Part shown: positions 46,145-56,664 of the stretch, piece by piece
Layout of the letters: every line of letters starts with the position of its first letter
Numbering within the stretch: the stretch's first letter is position 1
Position numbers and translations under genes: made by a program
Origin: Fratercula arctica
Lineage: Eukaryota > Chordata > Aves > Charadriiformes > Alcidae
Length of the DNA: 64,000 nt
Assembly (NCBI GenBank): GCA_947846985.1
Contig: CANTUZ010000021.1
Coordinates: forward strand, 2,658,711-2,722,710
Direction: 5' to 3'
The notes under the pieces: model-generated
The model's input: the letters and a program-made list of their open reading frames with translations, nothing else
What the model was told of the DNA's origin: nothing
Databases searched by the model: none

Positions 46145-47560
46145 ATGGAAAGGTAGTTCTGACCTTGGCTCGGGACACGTGTCCCTCTAAAAGCAATTGC
46201 TCTGCTACCTGGGAGCCTGCTCCTCCTCTCCACAGGCATTCGGGGGCTTTCCGGAATCTCTGCCTCCTGCATGCAGCTTTTCATCGCAAAGGGGCCTAAT
46301 TCTGCTCTGGCTTACGCGGATCAAAGGTAACTCCACGGAAGGAAATGAAATAACTCAGGTACTAAACTGGTAATAAAATGGTAGTCAGTCTCCAGGGACT
46401 CTCCAGAACAGATATTCCCAATAAAACAATGAATTGTTTTATAGAAGGATGGAAGACAATTAATTAAAGGAAGAAAACAAGTTTAAAAATAAATACAGGA
46501 CGTTACTCGGCTCCAGAACTTTGCCAAAGTAAATCCTAATTAAATCCTAGTTAAATCAATTTTGTGGATGTGCCTGTATCTAAAGCAAAACTCTTTTTGT
46601 TATGCACCCATCTATATAATGAATAATGTTATAAAAGCCTTTGCTCGCACAACACTTGAAAAGACTCCTTTGGAAATTGAGAACTGATTTAAAGCAAACA
46701 ACAAAACCTGCCAAGCGAGTCCGTCCCCAGCACACGACAATAATCATTCCCACCCAGTAACAAAGCTCTTGTCTCCGAACGATCAACACGAGCTGCTGCT
46801 GCTAACTTGTCTAATTACCACTTTCAAAAATGATATATTATTTTTAATGAGAATGCGTTTCTCCCTTCTCTCCTGCTTGTTCGCAAAAGGTCAGGAAGAC
46901 GCTTTCATGGCTCAGGCTGCCTCAGCCTAGAGAAGCTGGTGCTGCCTTAAAAAATGCCAAAATCGCCTCCTTAGAAATTGCTTCAGAGAGATTCATGGGA
47001 CTTGGAAATGGCGTTCTCGGAGCTATTCCTGAAGATTTCGTGGATGTAGCTGTCATTGAGTTTCACGGAGAGGAATTATTAAAATCAACTTTCTTTTTTT
47101 TAATAGCAAATTTGGATTTGGAGACTAATCCTCCTTCCTCGGTGCCGCGGTGCAAGGGGTGTCGGTGCCGTGCAGGAGCCCCGGCCGCCGCCTTCTGCTG
47201 CGAGTGAAGGTGTCAAACCCTTCCTGAGAGCTTTTCGGCTCTTACTAAACATGTGGGGATTTTTAGCTGCAGATATCTGCCTTGCCTCATCGTTTTTATC
47301 TTATGTTCAGGGTGGGCTTTAAAGATTCTGTTCAGTCATTTCTTCATGTGAAGAATTTTTTTTCCCAAGCAAATATTCTTTTGAAAGGGCAACACCCACA
47401 AATAGGTTCCTGCTTTTCTCCATTTCTGTTCATTTCTATGACTTATTTCTCCACGACAGGTGGAGATTCATAGCCAAGAAGCATCTTCCCACTTGTCCTT
47501 CCTAAAGTCAGATGACAAAAGATGTGAATGAAGGGCCACCTCAAGAGCTTGTAGTGATGT
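46145..47560. other. Single-copy non-coding stretch
   Basis: At 46289-46345 the wording GGGGCCTAATTCTGCTCTGG...GTAACTCCACGGAAG strongly recalls an old interspersed repeat common in amniote introns (listed separately). AT-rich sequence occupies 46420-46640 and 46810-46860. No exon is recognised. Confidence 0.4.
46289..46345 (+). mobile_element. Old interspersed-repeat-like fragment, family uncertain
   Basis: The ordered words CCTAATTCTGCTCTGGCTTA, a short gap, then AAGGTAACTCCACGGAAGG follow the recurrent CCTGATTCTGCTCTCACTTA ... GAGTAACTCCATTGAAG phrase that I know from reptile and bird non-coding DNA. I cannot name the family with confidence. Confidence 0.35.
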
Positions 47561-48290
47561 CATAAAACCACAGAATGGTTTGGGCTGGAAGGGACCTTAA
47601 AACCCACCCAGTGCCACACCCTGCCCTGGGCAGGGACACCTCCCACCAGCCCAGGTTGCTCCAAGCCCCGTCCAACCTGGCCTTGAACCCCTCCAGGGAT
47701 GGGGCAGCCACAGCTTCTCTGGGCAACCTGGGCCAGGGGCTCACCCCCCTCACAGCAAACAATTTCTGCCTCACATCTCATCTAAATCTCCCCTCTTCCA
47801 GTTTAAAACTGTTCCCCCTTGTCCCATGGCTCCCCTCCCTGATCCAGAGTCCCTCCCCAGCTTTCCTGGAGCCCCTTGAGGGACTGGCAGGGGCTGGAAG
47901 GTCTCCCTGGAGCCTTCTCTTCTCCAGGCTGAACCCCCCCAGCTCTCTCAGCCTGTCCCCACAGCAGAGGGGCTCCAGCCCTCCCAGCATCTCCGGGGCC
48001 TCCTCTGGCCCCGCTCCAACAGCTCCGTGTCCTTCTGCTGTTGGTGCCCCAGAGCTGGAGGCAGCGCTGCAGGGGGGTCTCCCAGAGCGGAGCAGAGGGG
48101 CAGAATCCCCCCCTGGCCCTGCTGCCCACGCTGCTGGGGATGCAGCCCAGGCTGCGGGGGGTTTCTGGGCTGCCAGCGCACGTTGCCGGGGCGTGTTGAG
48201 CTTCTCATCCACCAACACCCCCAAGTCCTTCTCCTCAGGGCTGCTCTCCAGCCATTCTCTGCCCAGCCTGGAGCTGTGCCTGGGATTGCC
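47561..48290 (-). mobile_element. CR1 LINE, 5'-truncated, long young copy (variant A)
   Basis: The reverse complement runs from a tail-like CATAAAACCACAGAATGG through 3' UTR and ORF2 C-terminal sequence. It stops near GGGATTGCCCCGAC, close to the point where the copy at 3108 begins. It is about 96% identical by eye with 53257-53812 over 515 bases. The 298-codon + frame and the 188-codon - frame here are read through the element and are not host genes. Confidence 0.94.
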
Positions 48291-49607
48291 CCGACTCAGG
48301 TCCCTGATGACAGTGATTCCATTCCTGATCTTTTCCCACAACAAATTATACTCAAATAAGGAATCAACGTTCTGCCTTGCAGCTCATGTTCATGGAGGAT
48401 GGTCTCTACCCACATGGAAAGCAAGTCTTTGGGTGGGCTCTTGGGGCTGGCGGAGCTCAGTGTCTCCTTGAGGAGCACCTGCAACTGGGGCAGAACATGG
48501 GCACGTGGCACCAGCAAACACAGCTCCCCACATTAAAGCTTGGAAGAGAAGAGATTTGCTGCTAAGAGAGGATTAATTTTATGAGTCATCAAAATCTCAA
48601 TTGAGATGCAGGGAAAAGGACTGAAGAGAGAACATTGCGGTGAATGAGATTATAAAACGAGGAAATCTATCACAAACTCCCTCAAAGGTAGGGAGCACAT
48701 TCTTAATTCTTATTTAATGGCACCATTCCTTGTGTCAATAGCTCAGTTAAAGATTAACTAGAGGCCTTGTCCATCTGCATACTGAATAAGGAGCTAGAAA
48801 TGCTCTTTAGGGTAAGTCACAGAGAGAAATAAACAATCGCCTCTTTACTTTCATGTGCAACAATTTTAGAAAAAGAAACTGTGTCCTACTTTTTGGAAAA
48901 CTCTGCAGGTAACAAATCACTTCGTCTGCAAAATAATCCATCCCGACTTCTGGGAACAGGGAAAATGTTCTAAAGTAGAAGTTTTGCTTTCTCCAAAGCA
49001 TGAAAAGCCTCAGCCACACAGGAAAAAAAACCAGCCACCATGTCACACCAGGCTTGAATCACAATAAGTGCTCCCATTTTTCAAGTCAAATGCCCTTGGA
49101 AGTGTTAAATTTCCTGACAAATGAAGCTCGGGGTCTCTCAGCATGAACTTCAGAACTGCTTGATTTAAGCTTTGCCGGAGCAGACTACTTGTGAAAGACA
49201 CTTCATCACCGTGTCCCCAGGCTGGCTTTCCAATACGCCTGCACTGAAGTCTTCACTTGTGTTTCTACATATGTTTTACCATTTCCCTTCTCTCTCTGCC
49301 AATTCCACTTATTCAAAGCCCTCCAGTACTAGACTGTTTTATGTGAACCTGTGCCTGTCTGTAAGTTTGGGGATGTGGAAAGAAACCTAAGTAAAAACCC
49401 CACCTATTCTGGAGTGAGGTCACCACAAGGACCTTCCCATGGTACCTGCTGAAGTCTTGATGCCATCTCTCAGTTGATACCATCAGGAAAGGATCCCGGA
49501 GCATCTCACCACACGGAAGCAGAAGAGATTTGTGGACACATCTGGCAGCAAAGAGCCTCAGCTCAGGCCTCCAGCTCCCACAAACTTGGGTGCAAAGTTT
49601 TGCCAGA
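48291..49607. other. Single-copy non-coding stretch
   Basis: No exon or recent repeat is recognised. Confidence 0.4.
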
Positions 49608-49790
49608 CCATAAAAACCTAAATGTTAGAGGTGGAAAAGACCTGAAAGACCAGTCCTCATTCCCTCATGTGTTAATAAGTTCTATTTTCCCATCTGATTT
49701 TAATCTTTTTCAAGTCCCCAGGCTCCTGCCCACCCCTCCGGGGAGATCCCTCCACAGTCTGGGAGTTTTTTCTGCTGGATGGAGGGCTCC
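49608..49790 (-). mobile_element. Old CR1/L3-like fragment
   Basis: AATGTTAGAGGTGGAAAAGA, CCTGAAAGACCAGTCC and, further on, GGGGAGATCCCTCCACAGTC resemble, in order, the minus-strand reading of an L3/CR1 3' region (TGTTAGAGCTGGAAGGGACC ... CCAGGGAGATTCCACAGTC). It is heavily diverged compared with the 19 young copies, so it probably belongs to a much older CR1 generation. Confidence 0.35.
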
Positions 49791-51207
49791 CAGCTCGCTG
49801 CAACACTATAAAGTCCCACCTGGGATTTTACAGCTTGATTACTGCAAGTTGAGAGCATGCAAATTCTGTCACTGAAGTCCCTGGATGCTCAAAAGCTCTG
49901 AAAACAATTATTTTTCTGCAAAAAGTTGAGTGATGTGTTCTAGAAACACTTTCACAGCCCTTGGAAACCTAAATCCTTTCAGGCAATAGAGCCAAGACCG
50001 TCTCCGTGTGCCCGGGCTGGACGCAGTTATGCTCTGGAGTGAGAGGTTGTGCGGCTGATACCCCTCCACGTGACAAAAACACTCCCTGTCTGATGGTATT
50101 GGGGTGGAGATGTCACCTCCTTAGTGTTTGTGACGAATCCACCCCCAGAACTAGCCAAACACTGGAGCTAGGTAAGAAACACGCAGGCAGAGCGTTTATA
50201 TGTTGAAAACTGTATTTCACTGAAATGCTTTGGGGAAAGGTATCATTATATACTACACGTTGGGGTTTTTTTTTTTTTTTAAGAGGGAAGGCAAAGCATT
50301 TTGATGGTGTCGAAACATTATGACAATATTATAATGGAACACTTCAGCTTCTCATTTTGGAATACTCTTATTTTGCTATGCCATTTTACAAATATATACC
50401 AGTAAAAGAATATGTTTAACAGTAAATATCAGCAACAGCAGAAAATATTTAGATTTTATAAGGACCGACTGTTCAGATCAATCCTACTATGAAATCATAT
50501 TCAAAGGAGGTATTTTCTTAAAATTCTCTATGTTTTGCAATTTCTATAAATCTGGATATTATTCATGGCGGGTTTTTTCACATGCGTTTTCATGAAATGA
50601 AACTGTCTTGGCCTTGTCCTACTCTGAGTGTTTTGACACCCCAAGTCCTTCTCTCTCCTGACTCTTAAGTTGGGAATGCCCCGTTCCCGCGGGTTCACCG
50701 CGAGCTGTTCACACAATTTGGATGGTCACGATGCATCCCTGAGCAGCTGTGCTTCGTGTCGCCTCTTTGCCTTCAGGCAGCTCAGTCTGAGTCTCACCAG
50801 GACCCATCAGCCTCTTCATTTGTCATCAACTGCCTGTCCAAGCCCTGGCAATATAAAGTCGCTGCAGAATTCATAACTGTTAGCCAGCAGCTGGAAATTA
50901 GCAGTAATTTTTTTAATATTGGCTATGTAGAAGTCAATGAGAATGAACACTTCCACTGATTGCTGTGAGTGCCCAGCTAAATTTGCCCATCCTTCTGGCC
51001 CATCCCATTCCCCAGACCTTCGCCGCCTACAAAGCCACGGCTGGGGTCATGATCACTGAAGCCAGCAGTGGTCTTTTAGCACAATGATTTGCAGAAGAGC
51101 GGCTACGAGCCAACAGCATTTTGTAGCAGTGCTTATCCCCTACATGTGAATGACTAGCGGAGCCATTAGAATCATTTTAGCCACGTGACTCTGCTATGCT
51201 CATTTTG
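49791..51207. other. Single-copy non-coding stretch
   Basis: A perfect octamer ATGCAAAT lies at 49857-49864, a T run at 50267-50280, and AT-rich sequence at 50300-50560. No exon is recognised. Confidence 0.4.
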
Positions 51208-51454
51208 AATCATAGAATCACAGAATTGCCCAGGTTGGAAAGGACCTTTCAGATCATCGAGTCCAATCATCAACCCAACGCTGACAAAACCCATCACTAA
51301 CCCATATCTCTAAGAACTACGTCTACCCATCTTTTAAATCCCTTCAGGGATGGTGCCTCAACCTCTGCCCTGGGCAGCCTCTTCCAATGCTTGACAACCC
51401 TTTCAGTGTAAAAATTTTTCCTAATAACCATCCTAAACCTCCCCTGGTGCAGCT
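51208..51454 (-). mobile_element. CR1 LINE 3' end (variant C)
   Basis: The reverse complement starts AATCATAGAATCACAGAATT and carries the ATCGAGTCCAATCATCAACC block. It stops at CCCCTGGTGCAGC. It has no coding capacity. Confidence 0.93.
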
Positions 51455-51550
51455 AGGAATGGAATTTTGGACACACCAAACTCAACAGTCTGAAGTCAGG
51501 GGGAAATTGCAGCTTTGGGATATGAGGCCAGGTCAAAAAGTTGCTGCCCG

Positions 51551-51598
51551 TTCCCATTCCCATTCCCATTCCCATTCCCATTCCCATTCCCATTCCCA
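51551..51598. repeat. (TTCCCA)8 hexamer microsatellite
   Basis: Eight perfect tandem hexamers, one base different from two further diverged units at the right end. The reverse complement is TGGGAA. It starts about 100 bases from the 5' break of the neighbouring CR1 copy. Confidence 0.95.
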
Positions 51599-53256
51599 TC
51601 CCTGCTCAAGCCACTCATTCATCTGCACACTGCAGGACACCAACATCCTCAACATGTTGGGACACCTGTTTGTGTAGCCATGGTGTAAAACACATTAAAC
51701 CGCTCTGTGCTAACTCAACCCTCCCCTCAATGCGTCGCATCACTGTCTATCCATAGCACACACCTCTCCTAACACAGGGACAGCATTCAGCTCTGAACAT
51801 GCAGAAGATGCACCTCTAAGATCCAGAAATTAGGAACTACCTGCATGAACTCAACAGGGCAACTTCACTGTTGTTCCCTTGTGCACGTCCGTTATTGTAC
51901 AACTGGATATTAATGGTTTGGCAAAAGTCCTGTCTCAGTCAGTTCCCAGGATGGAACTCCTTTAGGGAAGCAATTGTGACTGCGTAGAGAACACAGGTTT
52001 TGAAGCCCTGGATGGAATGAGAAGGTCTTGCTGTGCTGGGACACCCAGGTACACACACAAGAGCAGCCCTTTATTTCTTTGCCGTTAGCTGGAGAACCTG
52101 TGTAAAGTGGCAGTTTCTCCTCATGCATTCCTCCTGGACCTTTCCTGCCTCCAGAGCAGTCCCGACTTTCTGCAAGAAGCCAGTTACACGCCTGGTTTGG
52201 GCTGTGCCTCGGTTTTACGCTCTGTCATAAGGTCCTGAGTTCTGAAACGATCTCACCACAAGCTCTTGATTAAAGGGTATCAAAAATGCACGTAACGCTT
52301 TGATGAGCAGAGATCGCTAGATTGCATGTAGACGTTGAGGGCACTTCTTACTGCGGCAGAATCACTGAAGTGAACATTTTAGATACTTGTACTTCTCACG
52401 TGCTGCTGTTCTCAGAGATTTAATCTTGTGCTTGTCACAAGAATTGCTGTTTTGTCCCTCTGCAGTGGCATCAGAGTCACTCATAGACCATGCTCTGTTC
52501 TCCGCTTGATGGATGGGAAATATAAACACAAAAACTTTCTTAATACAAGAGTTAAGCACTTGTGGATTTCCAACTAGGGATGAATTTAGACAGTTCGGTA
52601 TTGGATTTTGTCCCAAATGGTGGGAAGGGGAATTGGAATTGTAATTGTTTCCTTTGTGGAACAGAGTATCAAAACGATTTCAGTTTGGAAATGTCAAATG
52701 TCACTTATCAGGTAAAATATTTTGTCACTTCTGAAGCTAAATGAAAAGGCATCTTTAGTTTCCAGCCACGATGGCTTGTATAATTTAACTGACGATACCT
52801 TCCTTGGGAAAGAGTGGCTGGTCCCTGGAGCAGGGCCCAGCATGTAGGATGCTGTGCACAAACGCGCGTCAGGCCCCTGCGCGTGCTGGTCCCAGAAATC
52901 TTGCACTTCTTCTGTACAGCAATGCCCACACCGCCCAGAGCAGGGGGAAGGGCAGAGCCCCGCGGCTGAGCTCCCTCAGGAAGAGGCAGCTATGGGCAGA
53001 ATTGCCCTGGAGATGCTTTAGCTCAGGCCACGTGGAAGAGCTCTAGGTATCTGAGTGGGATCTCTGGCATGTCGTGCCTCACAGAGAAGTCCCCCAGGTA
53101 CTTCTAAGGCACTGACTACCCTTAAAGCAGCTTTCTCCTCTCTATTTTCTGTTCAGCAAAGTACTTAAGATAGAAAACTGCAGAGAAAGATAAAATGTTT
53201 TTTCCAGTTGCAGTTGCAACTGCAAAGTCTGCCATTGTTCCGCTCATGGAAGATCT
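51599..53256. other. Single-copy non-coding stretch
   Basis: No exon or repeat is recognised. A short near-palindromic GTTGCAGTTGCAACTGCAAAG lies at 53206-53226. Confidence 0.4.
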
Positions 53257-53812
53257 TAGAACCATAGAATCACAGAATGGTTTGGGTTGGAAGAAACCTT
53301 AAAGCCCCCCCAGTGCCACCCCCTGCCCGGGGCAGGGACACCTCCCACCAGCCCAGGTTGCTCCAAGCCCCGTCCAACCTGGCCTTGAACCCCTCCAGGG
53401 ATGGGGCAGCCACAGCTTCTCTGGGCAACCTGGGCCAGGGGCTCACCCCCCTCACAGCAAACAATTTCTTCCCAACATCTCATCTAAATCTCCCCCTTCC
53501 AGTTTCAAACCCTTCCCCCTCGTCCCATGGCTCCCCTCCCTGATCCAGAGTCCCTCCCCAGCTTTCCTGGAGCCCCTTGAGGGACTGGCAGGGGCTGGAA
53601 GGTCTCCCCGGAGCCTTCTCTTCTCCAGGCTGAACCCCCCCAGCTCTCTCAGCCTGTCCCCACAGCAGAGGGGCTCCAGCCCTCCCAGCATCTCCGGGGC
53701 CTCCTCTGGCCCCACTCCAACAGCTCCGTGTCCTTCTGCTGTTGGTGTCCCAGAGCTGGAGGCAGCGCTGCAGGGGGGTCTCATGAGAGGACAGTAGAGG
53801 GGCAGAATCTTC
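53257..53812 (-). mobile_element. CR1 LINE, young copy (variant A)
   Basis: The reverse complement begins TAGAACCATAGAATCACAGA and is collinear with 47561-48110. It stops in the ORF2 region near GGGGCAGAATCTTC. It is inactive, and the open frames across it belong to the repeat. Confidence 0.94.
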
Positions 53813-55489
53813 TCCCCCTTCCTCCTTCTCCAACTACACATTCCCAGGAGATGGTACGTCTGCAGGGAGTTGGTCTGCTCTTGGGACCTTTGGGTAGCTC
53901 ATGTAATGCCCAGTATAAAACCACCACAGCAATGTATCTTCCCTGGCAATGTCCTGTCCTTGGGAGTACGTGCTCCACTTGCGAGTTGGACACTTAATGC
54001 TAATAGGCAAAGAGGACAGTTCTGTGCTAGTGGGAGCCTGGATTTGCAGACTGTTCTGGTTATCTGATAAAATAACTCAGGCATAGAGAGCAGGCTTCTG
54101 AGCAACAGGACCACATGGGGGGCTGATAACACTCTCTTTTATGTTCAGGAACATCTGAATCTCACTTGTGTTATCTAGAAGGGAATTATAATGACAACGG
54201 TTGTGTCTAACTGAGACCAGGGAAACACAAAACGATCTTAAAGTGCTATTAGTAGCAGGACACTAAGAGGAAAATGTCAATAATTTTACTTCCCCTTTCT
54301 AATGTGTTTTTCACCAAAAGCTCTCACAGCTTTTTTTAGTGATTATCTAAGCAAACCTCACAAACCTCCCGCAAGAAAGGCATTAAACTATTTTACTTCT
54401 TAGGATTGTGAAAGAGCGGTCAATAAGAATGGGGATTAGCAGCCCTGTGCTTAAAGACAAGGATGCTGTGAAATGCCCATTGAATATGTGTAAGGGAATG
54501 GTGTCCTGCTGTTCTCCTCCATGAACACATCGAGTCACACTTTTTCACTGTATCTTAGACGTATCCTTTCTCTAGTGACTGCTTGACTGGAGTTCGGCCT
54601 TCCTTATGCCAAAATTATCCCTGTGGAGGCACCTATTACTTCTCAGAGCCCTTGTGGTGCCTGTCTCGGCTATGGCCCTTGCAGGTAATTCGCAGAATGA
54701 AGATTTTTACCTGCCAGAAGTGTGTCATGGCCCCACCCCCCCACCCCACCCCCCCAAAAGGACATTTGGAGAGTGACAACAGCAGCAGTCAGAACATCAC
54801 AGCCACCTCCTATGTGCCAGCATCATGCTGAGACGTTCTCCAGATGCTCATGACTTACGGCAGACACTAGAGCCCTGGAGCATCTGGCTGTGCATATCTG
54901 ATCTTAGCTCATCTGCTGGGCAACTGCCAGCCTGTTCTTGGCTGCTTAAAGGTTCCCAGAGAGAAGGAAGACAAAAAGAGAGGTCAGACGAGTGCAAAAA
55001 CAGAAGATAAGGAACCAGGCAAGAAGAGAGGTACTAAGTGAAGAACACTCTTGCTGTCCCTTGCAAATGAATTCATGGCAGTGTGAGTCTCTGGTTTTCC
55101 AAAGGTTTAGCCCTTACTAAGGCTGGTACCAACATGTTCTTACCCAGACTGTTCCAACAAAGCTAAAATTTGCCTTTGTAAACAACCCTCATCTCATCTC
55201 GTGCTGAGATTCCCCATGTGCCCATGCACACGCCTGCTCCCACAGATGACTATCAACTCTGACCCCATCCTGAGTGTATTTGTACAAAAAATGCGTAAAG
55301 ACAAAACCAAATTCTACAGAAAAATCCAACTCTGCAATTTTCTTCCCACCTTCATTAAGCTTAATGATTTATGCCTTGTAATTGCTACAAATGGGCGAGA
55401 ATCCCTGAATCTTAATAATTCTAAGGATGCCAGAAGTAAATTCTAAAATCCTAAGCAAAAATTAAATGACCGTAAAATGTGTGTTCACC
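53813..55489. other. Single-copy non-coding stretch
   Basis: A C-rich (CCCCA)n-like patch lies at 54731-54756. No exon is recognised. Confidence 0.4.
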
Positions 55490-55800
55490 TCCCAAGAGAC
55501 AGTTCTGTTTCAACATGACAGCTTAATTAAAAGCTCAGTAAATTGGTCACAATATTTTTTAATAAACAGTCTTTCTGGACAGCATGCGGGAGAGAGATGG
55601 TGCTTGTAATGCGGCAGAAGTAATTGAAGTGATCAAAGGTCCCCATTCCTTTGGTGACCTCTGCAGTAGTTAAAATCAGCTCAAACCACTGCTAGAGGGA
55701 AGCTGAGGCAGCTGAAGAGCTGGAAACCACATTTCTATTCCAAATATCCACTCAATGCAAATTAGCATCGCCCAGATTTAATTACGTGGGAACACATTGG
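55490..55800. promoter_or_regulatory. Candidate conserved non-coding element with TCF/LEF-like and octamer sites
   Basis: It contains GCTTAATTAAAAGCTC, GTAATTGAAGTGATCAAAGG (with a TCF/LEF-like ATCAAAGG) and a perfect octamer ATGCAAAT at 55755-55762 running into TAGCAT. The block is repeat-free, with very few CpG and dense transcription-factor-like words. Of all blocks here it looks most like a developmental enhancer, but the call rests on motifs alone. Confidence 0.32.
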
Positions 55801-56498
55801 AAAGCTTTAAGGTGTGGTTGTGTCTTTGCAGCTTCAGTGCCGGGTGTGTGACCTGTTGTAGATGTTCATGCGAGGCTCTCATTTGTCCTGCTGGGAAATA
55901 TTTGCACTATGTCCCATTGGGTATAGCACCTGGAGACTTGGAGGTGGGCATTCCTTGCTCCCAGGGCAGCTCCCTCATCCTTAACGAGTGTGTAACCACC
56001 AGGCTGCGGGCGAGGTTGGACAGTTGGGCCCTGGTGTCAGGATTGCCCTTTGTAAGAGACTTCCACACATCCAGGAGCCTCCTGGTCATTCTCACTAACT
56101 TCAAGTCCCTTTTCAACTTAAGGATGCGAAAAAAAATAATTTGGCTTCAAAATCGCCTTCTGTTTTATTTATTTTTAAACACAAAATACCCCTCGGCCAC
56201 TCAAATGAAATGTTTCATTTCAGGAGAAATGCAACACTTTGTTCAACCCAAAATGACTTTTTCTTTCCCATCCAGAAGTCAGCGAACCAAAAAATTGGTG
56301 ATTCCCTCACCTCTACTTGTTCCCCATCTCCTAAGCAAGATGGTCCGTTTATAATTTTGTCTGAACAAACACATCCCAGGTCCCTTTCTCATCCAAGGGA
56401 GAGTCGCCCGGGCAGTCAACTCATGCTCTGATCACATCACACGAGCCTCTTCGCATTCCAGCTCTGCCACAGCATCGAGCCTTCTTTCAATTATTTAT
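55801..56498. other. Non-coding stretch with one protein-like minus-strand frame
   Basis: A minus-strand frame at 55907-56116 (69 codons) translates to a charged, helical-looking sequence starting MKRDLKLVRMTRRLLDVWKS. It is more protein-like than most chance frames here, but I recognise no family. It may be a fragment of an unrecognised mobile element. Confidence 0.3.
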
Positions 56499-56664
56499 TC
56501 ATAGAATCACAGAATTGCCCAGGTTGGAAGGGACCTTTCAGATCATCGAGTCCAGCCATCAACCCAGCTCTGACAAAAACCATCACTAAACCACATCTCC
56601 AAGCACTACATCTACCCGGCTTTTAAATCCCTCCAGGGCTGGTGCCTCAGGCTCTTCCCTGGGG
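56499..56664 (-). mobile_element. CR1 LINE 3' end, short (variant C)
   Basis: The reverse complement starts TCATAGAATCACAGAATTGC and stops near CTCTTCCCTGGGG. It is the shortest CR1 copy that lies wholly inside the window, and is 3' UTR only. Confidence 0.92.

Noticed and set aside
47575..48471. 298-codon + frame, the longest open frame in the window
   Set aside because: Most of it reads the antisense strand of a CR1 copy. The same peptide pieces recur at each variant A copy.
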